Shown: positions 21,701 to 32,461 of the stretch, in pieces
Layout: every line of letters begins with the position of its first letter
How positions within the stretch are numbered: the stretch's first letter is position 1
NCBI GenBank assembly: GCA_037126765.1
Contig: JBBCBC010000033.1
Coordinates: 14,584,085 to 14,648,084 of the forward strand
Source: Stenogyne calaminthoides
Taxonomy: Eukaryota; Streptophyta; Magnoliopsida; Lamiales; Lamiaceae
DNA length: 64,000 bases
Direction of reading: 5' to 3'
Position numbers and translations under genes: made by a program
Notes under the pieces: model-generated
The model's database searches: none
Seen by the model: only the letters and a program-made list of their open reading frames with translations
What the model was told of the DNA's origin: nothing

Positions 21701-22225
21701 CACCTAGAAGCAGCTAAGCGGATTCTCAAGTATCCGGCTGGACCAGAAAAACTTGGTTTATTTTACCCATCGATGACAATCTAGAGCTTAGTGGGTATTC
21801 TCGATTCAGACACGAGGTTGCGTAATCGATGTGAAGTCAACCTCAGTTCATGTCGGGCCGAAATAAACCGATCTCTTGGTTTTCAAGAAGGCACATCGGG
21901 CATCATACATCTACTATCGGGCGTAATATATGGTCATAGAAAGTCGTTGTTCCCAACTACTCGCTAAGTCGCCACCGAGGATTACAACATCGTAGCTAAG
22001 AACGCACTCTATATTCTCGTGGCGCAATAGTGCTATATCAATCACCCGTAATCCTCGTTCTACATACAAGATGCTAGCATGTGGATGTCGACACCATTTT
22101 ATCGAGAGATCACGTTGAAAAGAAGAATATCGATGGAAAAGATCCATAATCGACAAGCGTAAAGCTGATATCTTAACTAAGCCGCTAGCTGAGATCAGAT
22201 TCAAAGAGTTATGCAACGAGCTAGG
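21701..22225 (+). pseudogene. E2 RNase H domain
   Basis: Fragments in all three frames correspond to the copia RNase H: a HLEAAKRILKY-like start at 21703, LELSGYSDS-like sequence at 21781 and VIDVKSTS at 21820. An ADILTKPLAEIR(F) segment followed by LCNELGLLDLGE lies at 22165-22245, the usual end of pol. There are many single-base frameshifts. Confidence 0.7.
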
Positions 22226-22349
22226 GCTTCTGGATCTTGGAGAAAATGCACCAGATATGGTTGAAGGACTGATCTCCAGAAACGGTTGGTTAAAAGACTA
22301 ACCAGTTAAGTGGAATCAACAGTTAGAATCTCAACCGATCGGTCGACCA

Positions 22350-22475
22350 AACGAGGAGCCGATCCGAAGTTCGGATAAGGAGCAGATCGAAAGTCGATAA
22401 GTAGCCGATCCAAAGTTTAGACAAGGAGCAGATCGATTCAAGACATATCGACAAGGGGAACCGATCGATTAGAAG
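22350..22475 (+). repeat. Minisatellite of (A)GGAGCCGATCCGAAGT-like units
   Basis: About four degenerate units of 28-35 bp, each with GGAG(C)CGATC or GGAGCAGATCGA followed by AAGTxxxGATAAG or ACAAG. Alternation of CAGATC and CCGATC within the array is another example of the CAG/CG variation. Confidence 0.6.
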
Positions 22476-22559
22476 ATTACTTTATAAGTCGATTAAAGCT
22501 GCAGTCAACAAGCAAGTCAAGAGTAAAACTACAAATCGCATAAGTCAGAAGAAACAACA

Positions 22560-23360
22560 CAACAATGGAATAACAGAGTTTTTCATTGATAAGGACCCGG
22601 AGGTCAGATTTACAAGTTACAAGTGATATCACAAGCTACAAATGCTACAAGCTATCATCAAGTGGTATTACAAGTACAAGAAGACCCGGATGTCGATACA
22701 TAAACCATAAGCCCTAAGATAACCCTAGGCAGGGAACGCGAGAGAGAGTTCAAGGTATGATACTCTCATTTTCCCTCAGTCCTAGAAGAGGCGTCAGAGA
22801 GGCTTCTAGAATCCTGAGCCAATCTCAAAAGCTTCGGAGAGAGGAGCAAGAGAGGCTTTGAAGGATGTCCAAGCCAGGAGCCCTCAGACGTAAAATCAAT
22901 GGGCTCTCCAGCTGTTAAATGGGGCATAGTGCCACAGGTTTGGTCACAAGGATCAAACGGACACTAGTGTCGCGTCTGAAAATTTGAGCTTGATATATGG
23001 AGATCACCGCTTGATATATGGACCATATACCAAACTCATGTTTTGTTTCGATCGAAATCTGTTGATGCTAATTCCGGCTCATCTCGATATACCAAACTTC
23101 ATGTTTTGTTTTAAGCAGATCCGCCTCCACGGTGGTAAAGAAGCTTAGCATTGATGCTAATGTGAAATCTTAGATAGGCGAAAGCAAGGTGAAGGAACAC
23201 ACCGTGGTTGATTTGGAGAAGTGCAATTCATTGGAAAGGTTCCCACCGGAAGTCTCACCGGAAATAAGGAACTCATCGGAAAAGCATGAAGGATATGCTA
23301 AAGAAGATGAAATGGTTTATGTTGTGTTGTTTGCCTAACACCCCAGGCTAATTTATAGAA
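22560..23360 (-). other. Segment with antisense transcription-unit features
   Basis: On the minus strand a TATA-like CTATAAATTAGCC lies at the right edge (about 23350-23360). CAATGAAAAACTCTG, resembling a polyadenylation region, lies at the left edge (about 22570-22590). Between them is a 66-codon open frame (about 22765-22965) including HLTAGEPIDFTSEGSWLGH, with no family I recognise. It may be a captured host fragment or family-B antisense unit. Function and expression are unknown. Confidence 0.25.
23028..23112. repeat. Short direct repeats (ATACCAAACT-CATGTTTTGTTT)
   Basis: ATACCAAACTCATGTTTTGT at about 23028 recurs with one extra T at about 23088. CTTGATATATGGA also occurs twice (about 22988 and 23010). 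This is a local tandem duplication of about 60 bp. Confidence 0.65.
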
Positions 23361-24082
23361 GGAAATTAGGGGTATAAATGCAAATTTTATCTTCTCAAAA
23401 GATCTTAAGAGAAATTTGCATCGACAACGCGTCAGGAACACGCGGCTAATGGTTGGATGAGTTAACGGTGTGATTAAATCACAACAGATCTATGCTGTCT
23501 GTTATTACGGAATGTCAAATCACGCCGATTTGAGAATCGAGGCGACTTTTGGACTCCCCGAAGTAAAAGTTTTGGCGGGAGTTGACTTCAGTAAATACGG
23601 GCTGATTAGAAGAAGACAGAAGGATGAAGTGTATTAGATAAGTGGATCAATTAAGTAGCGAAGTGTTTCAAGCAAGAATCTGATTAGATAAGTGAGATAT
23701 TGTTGGGAAATGCATGAGACAACCATCAGATAAGTCAACAAAGTACCAGATCAGATCACCGTGGTAACTGATTGATTACAATATCAATCAGTCAGATACA
23801 CTCTCTTATTTATCTCTTTCTGAATACCTTACATGCGTTATTTAAATAATTGATTTATTTTACTCTGTTCATGACGCATGCTCTGCAAAGGTTTTAATGC
23901 GAACTTGGGAAAATGTTTTCAAAACGTTTTTTTGCAATTTTTCGAGTCCGGAAAACGAGAAGACTACTTTTCTCAACTGTGTGATCAAAATACTTTTTGG
24001 CCGACTAATCTCAGCCACTGATTTCAAAACACGGCTACTTGAGTACTTTGGAAAGTTGTGCAAAAAGGTTTTCCCTCGTATT

Positions 24083-24091
24083 CTATAAAAT
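24083..24091 (+). promoter_or_regulatory. TATA-like box upstream of the E2 env-like ORF
   Basis: TTCTATAAAATCC is followed by a pyrimidine-rich leader (CTTTCCACTACTTCGTCTTCTC) and lies about 350 bp before the ATG at 24434. The equivalent place in E3 (45390) and E4 (60136) also has a TATA-like box. It may drive a separate env-like transcript. Confidence 0.45.
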
Positions 24092-24433
24092 CCAAATCCC
24101 TCTCAGAAAACCGCTTTCCACTACTTCGTCTTCTCAAAGTTCTTAAAAGATCAAATTTTCAAAAACTTCAGAGAATTACTTTCGAGATCAATTGATTCTA
24201 CTCTTCCGATTTCTAAAAACTTTCGAATCAATTTCTGGTAATTTCTTGTTTTAATTAATTACATGATCTCAATTTCTCTCTGGTACCTAGGTTTACAAAC
24301 CGTGATGATATATTTCTGGAATCTTTATTAGATATAAACGCTTATTTGCTAAATTGATGCTAAAATTAATAGTTTGACTGAATTTATTGAAATATCTTAC
24401 TCAACTAAACATCAATTTGCATATCGTACATAA

Positions 24434-25500
24434 ATGACATATCTTATTCCACGACCGGGCCAAGGGAAAAAGTTCTGCAATTTTTCATCGATGAAGAAAG
24501 ACATCATTGATGAAAAGTACGTAGTCTTCACCATCACCTCAGACCCTGAATCGCTGGAAATTCTGGAGTGCTTGCGAGCGTGTGGACTTGAACGCTATTG
24601 CTCTACACATCAGAACATCGTCCACGCACATGAAGCTCTGGAGTTTCTCTACAATCTGCAGAGGGGATGAAGACATTGATGTTGACCGATTTCTTCCGTT
24701 GGAGGAGGACTGGAAGTCTGAGTGTCGAATGACGATCTCCGAGGATATTCAAATTTAACTCGAGGAAGCATCAATCCGTAGACCTACACGAATGATGTAG
24801 GAGAAAAGGAATTTCTTGAAGCCGAAATATTGTTGAGACCAAAGAAATAAGAAGAACACGATTTAACGCCAAAGCCTCCTATTTGAAGAGAAAATATCGC
24901 CTTCTTCTTGAAATTGTTCGAAGGTGATCATGTGCTCAACCTACGCCTTGATGCAAATCACTTCAGACAAGATAAGTGTCATGGCCGCACTAATCAAGAA
25001 GGCTTCAGATATCGATTGGTTGGGTATGGTCAAAGCAAGACTGAGAAAAGACTCCGGGAAGTTCGAACTGACCCAGAGCAATGAAGTGTGCTTATCTTCC
25101 AAGTGCTCATTCATACACAAAATCTCTATCATTCTCACGATAAGCCGCCACGCAAATTATAAATGGATCGAGAATGGAGCAAAGATATACCAAGCAAAGC
25201 ACAAGGCCATATTGAGCAAAGATGAGTCCCTACCAGACAACTCGATGAGGATCCAACTCCTTATGTGCCCAAACCCAAGGGAGAAAAGAAGGGAAAAGAT
25301 AAGGCAACTGCATCGTCTAAAGTGCAGAAAAAGGCCGTTCCAGAGAAGAGGATGAAGAGGAAGGATCTGGCCAAGAAACCAGATGCTCAAGGAAACGCCG
25401 GAAGAGAGTCTCATCTCCTCCTCCGAAAATCGCTCCAAGTTCTCCCCCAAAGAAGTCAAGAGAACGAAGGATCTGATGCAAGTAAGATCGAAAAAGAGAT
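24434..25500 (+). pseudogene. E2 env-like ORF, N-terminal half (family B type)
   Basis: The ATG at 24434 starts MTYLIPRPGQGKKFCNFSSM and runs to EALEFLYNLQRG before a stop at 24668. The region at 24945-25160 reads VMAALIKKASDIDWLGMV, which aligns with the MAAIEASPTTDFNWLK part of the E3/E4 ORF. So it is a diverged homologue of the family-A protein and not an unrelated gene. A Lys-rich linker follows (25260-25420, MPKPKGEKKGKDKATASSK). Frames change at least three times. There is no signal peptide or membrane span, so an envelope role is not supported. Confidence 0.55.
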
Positions 25501-27317
25501 AGCAAATCCGCCTCGAGCCAAAGATGGAGATGGGGACCAACAGGAGATGCTTTGAGGATCGGCCTCAAATGGAAAAAGAGACTTACATTGTTGATCAACC
25601 TCGATCGGTTAGCACTCTTTCAAGTACCTTTTGCACTATTAACAATTATGCCAAAGTTAATTTGAAAGTACTATCTTTAATTAAAATGTATGATCTACGA
25701 TCGAGGCTCAAATGGAGATCGGAGCTCGGGATGAAGTCAAGCTCAGATGATCAAACAAAGACGAGAAGGTGCGAAAAGTTCCCGAGATTGATCTCACTCC
25801 CGTAATGGAGAAACTTGAGAAAATTGAGCCAATGGCGATCAAAATTGCTCAGATGGAAGAAACGTTGGCCAATCAAGCTCAGACAATGGAAGGACTTAGC
25901 CATTCTTGAATCGCGAGATACAAAACACTCTGACCACTCAGATGACCTCCATGGAAGAAAAGCTGAATGAAAAGCTGGAGGGAGTCAACGCAGAGTTAAG
26001 TGCTGAAATGAAACAGAAGCACCAGGAATCGACTAAATTTCTAGAGGTGAAACTAGCAGAGAAAAATGAGGTGTTGATCGATCTGGCTTTGTTGAGAAAT
26101 GAGCTCGGTGCTCATGACCAAGATGACAGAGATGCTGAAAGATGCACTCTCTGGCCAGTTTGCCCACATATCTGAAGAACTTTATGTGGCTAAGAACCAC
26201 ATAAGGAGAATGGAAGATGAGCAAGATCAGTTAGCAGGAGAGATCCGCTGTGTGAGCAAAGAGCAGTATCACATGGACCTGACCCTCTCCAGGACTTCTT
26301 CCAAATTACGGTGCCAGGAAGGGGAAAAGGAAGGTGAAGACCTCAGGAAGTTCATGGCACGTACTTTGGAGAAGAAGGCTCAGAAAGAGGCTGAAATGTA
26401 CAATCTAGCCAAAGTCTTAAAAGAAGTTGAAGCTACTGATAAATTGAAATTCGCTCAAGTGGAGAAGCCCATCTACACTCGAGTTTCTGAGCAAACCATG
26501 CTTGAGGTTGCAAGAGAGAAACCGAAAAGCTAGAACTAAGGTTGGAACAAGCAAGGTTGGTCTTTGAATCGCTTATGAAGAGGAAAGCCTTGGGCGTTGT
26601 TCAACTCCGTAAGCAAAGCGTGCTAAGGCTTCTAAGCCAATCCAGAGAAAGCCGATTCGATGATGAAGATCTGCGTAAGAATCGAGTCTCAACCTCGGAA
26701 GAAAGTCTTCAACACCGGAGATGATGCTCAAATACACTCCAAAAAGAACAAGCCAAGAAAGCTACCGCCTGTCTCGTGAGCTTCGTGATCGAAAAAGAAG
26801 ATAGACGAAGAGCGTAAGCGAAGGGCGAGTGACTTCGTGAAGTTTAAGAGCAAGAGGAAGGGAACATCGAAAAGCGCTGAAAGGGGCCCCACGTTGATAA
26901 ATGGATGCCCATTAAACTCAACGACATGTGGGAAGAAGTGAAGAGAACCTTCTGGTTCAACTACGATGTTCTCAGGGAATGGAGAGGGGAAGGCTCAGAT
27001 CAGAACGAAGCTTTCATTGAATATCTTCTAACCTTCTATCCAAAGTATCTCCAAGGCTGGATTAACCTTGCGGATGAAGGTGGAGTACAGATAGAAGCCC
27101 CTGGTCCATATTCCTATTCTCCTCCAAGACTTGGTAATGGCTTGGTAAATGAGAAGGCCATTACGCAAGAAATTGCTCAAGATCTTTGGTCGATTGGGAT
27201 TAACGAGAACAAATCAGGACATCATCAAGGAGAGGAATGAAATTTGAAGAAAAGATTTTTCGGAATGTTCAACCTGGAGGTGCCAGCTGATGAAGTGGAA
27301 AATGAAGCAAACTGAAG
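25501..27317 (+). pseudogene. E2 env-like ORF, C-terminal half (family A type)
   Basis: From about 25505 the DNA becomes closely similar to E3 47225-49050. Coiled-coil segments are at 25906-26175 and 26099-26533 (ALSGQFAHISEELYVAKNHI, then RRMEDEQDQLAGEI). The conserved C-terminal domain is at 26905-27317 (MPIKLNDMWEEVKRTFWFNY, then EAFIEYLLTFYPKYLQGWIN and KKRFFGMFNLEVPADEVENE). Frameshifts occur near 25895, 26530, 26880 and 27190. The abrupt rise in similarity to family A, together with a family-A 3' LTR, suggests the right part of E2 came from a different element. Confidence 0.75.
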
Positions 27318-27769
27318 AGCCGAATCTGAAGACTGAAGACTGAAGAACTCAAAAGATTCTGTAATCTTTAAATTTTTGTCTTTTTGATTTTGTTGATAAA
27401 AATCTTATTGTAATCTGTAATGGTATACTTATCATCAAAGAAGATTTATCATTTTGCTCAAAAGATAATATCTCATTATCTTATTTACATGTCTTTATTT
27501 TGATATGCTAAATGAATGACTCTGAACTGATTGTATGATGATATGGGAGAAATTGCTTAAGTATTTGGTAATGATCTATTTAAGAAAGATTCATTACTGA
27601 AGAAATCTGTTGAATGATTTAAATTGTTGGGAGATTATTTATTTTAAGAGATTCCCTTCTTAAAGAAATTTTTGGGAGATTCTCTGTTCAGGAACCAATC
27701 TTGTGATAGGATAAACTGAAACCCGAGTATAGGTTATGTATTTGTAACAAGATAGGTTTTGGCATCATC

Positions 27770-27783
27770 AAAAAGGGGGAAAT
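27770..27783 (+). promoter_or_regulatory. E2 polypurine tract
   Basis: AAAAAGGGGGAAAT directly abuts the LTR start TGTTGGGAGATG at 27784. Two LTR-start look-alikes (TTGTTGGGAGATTATT near 27627 and TTTTTGGGAGATTCTC near 27669) precede it. Confidence 0.88.
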
Positions 27784-29742
27784 TGTTGGGAGATGAATTT
27801 AATAAAAGATTATATGATTTTGATTAAGATCCCAAAACCCTTGAGTATGACATGTTCAGAATTATCTTGATAATTGAGTCAGGATTCAGTTTTAGAGTAT
27901 TCAGGATGATATCTGCAAAATGTATAGTCAGCAGATATAGTTCGATAGGTTCAAGACTCAAGAACTCAAGATGAAAACCGAAGTCTCAAGACTCAAGATG
28001 AAATCGAGAATCGGAAGACTCGAGATATCGGTCAAGATAAATCAAGACTCAAGACTCGTAAGACCTCAAGACTCAAGACTCAAGACGCAAGATCAAGACC
28101 GAGAAATCAAGATCAAGAATATCGAAAGCACAAGAATTATCAAGACTCAAGAATGTATCAAAACTCGGTATGAACCCGAATGTTCCGAGGCACTTAATAT
28201 ATCTATCCAAGGATGCACATCGAGAGAAACGCGATGCCTTAGAAAGTAAGATATTGCCAAGACATTCAAATGCGCATAAAAGGAACTAAGTCGGGAAGTG
28301 TTGTTAAGGTTATATCTAACTTTCGAGTTTGTAACCAAAAGAGCCGTTGAAGGTGTCTACCTTTAATCAAAGATAAAAGTCAAAAAAGAGGAAGACGACA
28401 TCGCACCATATTGACAATCGATGACGGGACAAAGTCAAAAAAAAGATGTCAGATGTACGAAAGTTCCAGACTGCAAAAAGTGAAGACCGGCTACATGAAA
28501 GGCTATTGCCTAAAAACTTGTTAGGGAGTTTCAAACCCTAAATATAGCCGTTTCTCACACACCATAAGAGGGAACTCACAAAGCTATCTCTCCAACGGAT
28601 AGTTTTCAAGAGTGACCTTGGTGTATGCCTATAAATACTGGTGACCCTCTACTTTGTAAGGTGACGGGAAATTTATATTCAACTCAAGAGCTCAAACTTA
28701 TTCTTGCAAAAGTTAAAGCACTCGAAATACCTTGAATTTCCCAAGTGCTTCTATATTGAAGAGAGCTCACTTTACTAAGCCTAGATTGATAAGATTTATC
28801 CAAAGCTTAGTCGAGATATCCTAACCCTTTGCATTGTGCTTCATTGTAAAGGATATCTCATCCTAGTTGGAAACCAACCGAGAAACCCCAAACCCTTGAG
28901 AAGGTAGTTGGAGTGTGTTTTGTTGGTGAGTAGAGTTGTAAAGAGTTAGTAAACTACGCGGAGTAGTCAGAAAACTCTAGAGGAGAAGTTAGTAAGCTAC
29001 AGGGGTAGTCTGAAAGCTTGTGTGTGATTGAGTAAGTAAACTACGGAGGTAGTCAGAAAACTCAAGGTCGGGTTGAGTAAGTAAACTACGTGGAGTAGTC
29101 AGAAAACTCAGGGCCAAGTTGAGTAAGTAAACTACGAGGTAGTCGAAAAGCTCGAAGTTGATAGTGAATTTCTCTCGAAGAGTCGAGAGAGTGGATGTAG
29201 GAGCTTGAGTCTCCGAACCACTATAATCTTCTTTGGTGTTCTTTATTGCTTTCCTTATCTGTGCTTAACTGTTGCATTGACTTGATTTTGAAAGCATACT
29301 TTTCACTGATATTCAGTTGGAATCAATCCACTGAAGTTGCATAAGTGAATCACAACCTAATCACTATTTCATAAAGGGAAGGTTTTTCAGCAAAGCTTAA
29401 AACGAGTATAATCTAAGGGCCAACCATTCCGCATTTAATCGAGTAGCTAGAAACGGAGATAGTTATCAAATTGAACTCTCTTACGAGGATTGATAAGCTA
29501 GTTATCGATCCAAGCAACTCGGGATCTCGACACTCGAGATTGGTTGGGATTATCTCGAGGTTTTAAAAGCGGCTCGGGATCACTTGTCTCGATGAACTTT
29601 GACTCGGAAGCGTCTCCGCTTCTCGAAACCTATTCTTCGAGATTATCGACCCAAGTGACCTCGAAGAAAAGTTTTTAAAAACACTGAACACGTGTATTCC
29701 CCCCCCATACACGTGTAAGACTCGTTTACACCGGGACCAACA
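27784..29742 (+). mobile_element. E2 3' LTR (family A, 1959 bp)
   Basis: It starts TGTTGGGAGATG and ends GGGACCAACA. TATA box CTATAAATA is at 28629-28637, the leader hairpin array at 28954-29143, the AGTGG/CCACT hairpin at 29190-29222 and the U5 hairpin at 29688-29716. It is close to the E3 and E4 LTRs but very different from the LTR at the left end of E2. It abuts E5 sequence at 29743, inside that element's RT. Confidence 0.9.
28954..29143 (+). repeat. Five tandem ACTAC...GTAGT hairpin units in the E2 3' LTR
   Basis: Units near 28954, 28996, 29038, 29085 and 29131 read GTAAACTAC, a 3-6 base loop, then GTAGTC and AGAAAACTC. ACTAC and GTAGT are exact reverse complements. The second unit has GCTAC/GTAGT. 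Related arrays are at 38493-38684, 50737-50929 and 52882-53075. Confidence 0.7.
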
Positions 29743-32461
29743 GACTTCATGAGCTTACAAACTGGGTGTTCTTGGCCTTTTTCAATGAAGCCTTGGGGTT
29801 GTTGCATATAGATCTCTTCATCAAGACTTCCGTTAAGGAAAGCTGTCTTGACATCCATTTGCCAGATTTCAAAGTTGAGATGCGCAGCAATCGATAAGAG
29901 AATTCGGATGGACTTGAGCATGGCTACGGGCGAAAAAATTTCCTCATAATCGATCCCTTCTTTCTGAGTATAACCTTTCGCCACGAGTCTTGATGACCCA
30001 CTTGCAACCAATGGGTTTGACCCCATTAAGTGGTTCGACTAGCTCCCACACTCTGTTATGATTCTTAGAACCCATTTCGGCATTCATTGCTGTTTGCCAA
30101 GAATCTGCATCCTTGTCTTGGATTGCCTCGTCATACGTCCATGGGTCTGATTCGTCTTGTCCGGGAATCAAGTCCAAGGACTCTCCTATTCCCATTAATC
30201 TCTCGGGCTGTTTCACAACCCTCCCACTACGACGAGGTTCCAGTTGTGTAAGTGTGTTGTTTGGTATGTCATCTTGTACAGTTGGCATTGAGGTTAGCCC
30301 CTTTAGCTCATTTAAGGTAATCTCACTTCTAGGTCTTCTTTCGTTCATATAGTCTTCTTCCAAAAATCTAAAGTGAGTGCTTATTACCACCTTTTGATCT
30401 TCAGGACCATAGAACATACACCCTTTTGTTCCCTCGGGGTATCCCACAAACAACCTTAATTCTGATCGAGGTTCCAATTTACCGACTTCCTTGTCCAACA
30501 TGTAGGCCGGACAACCCCAAATCTTCATGTGTCTCAAACTAGGCTTGAACCTGGTCCACAATTCTTTGGGAGTTTTGGGAACCGATTTGGATGGCACCAA
30601 GTTTAGAATGTAGGCTGCTGTTTCCAAGGCATGACCCCAGAACGACTTGGGAAGATCCGCATAACTCATCATAGATCTAACAATTTCCAAAAGAGTTATG
30701 TTTCTTCGCTCTGCAACCCCGTTTTGTTGAGGGGTTCCGGGTGCAGTTAGCTGAGATGCAATCCCTTCATCAGATAAGTAGTTCAAAAATTCATCGCTGA
30801 GGTATTCGCCTCCACGATCGGATCGTAGAGACTTGATACGTTTTTCCCTATGATTCTCTGTTTGAGCCTTAAATTCTTTGAATTTCTCAAAGGTCTCAGA
30901 TTTATGCTTCATAAGGAAAATATAACCGTACCTTGAGTAATCATCAATAAAAGTGACAAAATACTCATAACCTCCTCTTGCTTTGGTTGACATTGGACCA
31001 CATACATCTGTGTGAACGATCTCTAACACTTCTTTGGCTCTATTCCCCTTGGCTCCAAATGCCCTCTTGGTCATTTTACCCTCCAAACATGATTCGCAGG
31101 TTGGAATTAGTTCAACTTGGAGAAACTCCAGTGAACCGTCTTTCACCAACCTTTGGATCCTCTTTGGATTTATATGTCCCAATCTTAGATGCCATAGAAG
31201 TGTCTCGTTCACGTCTGATGAACGTTTTCTTTTCTCGGAAACAGTTGATGTGTTATAGGATGCATTTCGTGAGTGGTGTGCACAGTTAATTGTATAGAGA
31301 TTATTCGACAACGTTCCATGATAGATAAATTTATAAAAAAGAGAAATGGTAACAACTTTATTAAAAGTAACCGAATATCCATCATGAAAAAGTTTAGAAA
31401 CTGAAATTAAATTCTTTCTAAATTTCGGAACGTAAAGAACATCTCTTAAAATTAAAACTCTATTTTCAAAAAAACAGGTGCACTTCTCCCACTGCTTCAG
31501 CTGCCACTCTCGTAGCATCGCCCAGTGTGATGAGGATCTCACTCCCACTAAGTTGTCGGGTCCGTTTGAACCCCTGTAAAGTGAAACAAACATGATCAGT
31601 GGAACACAAGTTTCAACAACTAGTGCGTGAGAATTACCTTTCTTTCCATTTCTTTTGGGTTTGGAACAGGCTAACCTCCAGTGTCCTTTCTCACCGCAAT
31701 TAAAATATTTTCCTTTTGGTCCTTTCTTGACACCCAAACAGCTAACTGTCTTTTTCTCACTTTTCTTAGTGATGAGATTGCTTTGGTTCTGACCACTTTC
31801 CTTTTCTTGAGACTTGCCTTCCACTGGCCTAGATCTCGAGAAAAGACTTTTGGTCACCAATGCTTCGTCTTTCTTTCCCAAATGCTTCTCTATTTTCTCC
31901 CAGGCTTCTTGTAGGATATCCATAGTAAACATGTGATCACTCATCACAAAACTACAGTAAAACCCATCGAAGCATCTTGGAAGAGTTAGCAAAAGAAATT
32001 CGATTTGGGCCTCATCACAATACTTAGTACCGAGATAAGCCAGTTTTTCAAAATGATGTTTAATTCTGAGAACATGCTCCCTTACGGGTGTTCCCTCAGC
32101 CATCTTTAGCCTGGCCACGTCGTCATTTTTAAACTGATTGATCATGCGGTCTTTTGTTAAAAATATTTCTTCAAGACTTTGCATAATTTCTGCAGCAGAC
32201 TCAACATCTTCATGAATGTGTCTCAAATCATCAGACAGTGAAGTCAAGATTACACGTTGCCTGCTCCCAAATATTATACAAGTGTCTTTCCGCATTAGGT
32301 GATGCATCAGTAGGCTTACGTGGCTTGGGTACATCAAGAACCCAATGATGTTCTTGTGCAGGTAGGACAAAACTCATATTTCGTTTCCAAACATTATAGT
32401 TTTTGCCAGTTAATTGGTGTTCTTTGAGTGTATATAACAGTTGATTAAAAGGTTGCGACAT
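29743..32461 (-). pseudogene. E5 copia gag-pol (truncated in RT)
   Basis: Gag starts at the ATG at 32461 (MSQPFNQLLYTLKEHQLTGK). The frame shifts near 32300 into an 808-codon open frame (32370-29944). In that frame the knuckle at residues about 222-235 reads YFNCGEKGHWRLAC, with Tyr for the first Cys. The integrase has HHCC at H394, H399, C425, C428 and the triad D455, D518, E554 (35-residue spacing). The protease active-site segment (W-x-x-D-S-G-A) is missing around residues 254-270. The RT start follows, with a frameshift near 29990, and continues with FEIWQMDVKTAFLNGSLDEE. The RT stops at 29743, where the family-A LTR of E2 begins. YxDD, RNase H and the 3' LTR are absent. The element is dead. 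Confidence 0.85.

Larger units (their letters stand above)
22246..24082 (+). other. Long pol to env-like gap of E2
   Basis: About 1.8 kb between the end of pol and the TATA-like box at 24083, against 500 bp in E3/E4. It contains a minisatellite (about 22350-22475), a segment (22560-23360) with features of an antisense transcript, a local duplication near 23028-23110 and AT-rich sequence. No pol or env-like frame is readable. The extra length suggests an old insertion or family-B-specific sequence. Confidence 0.5.
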
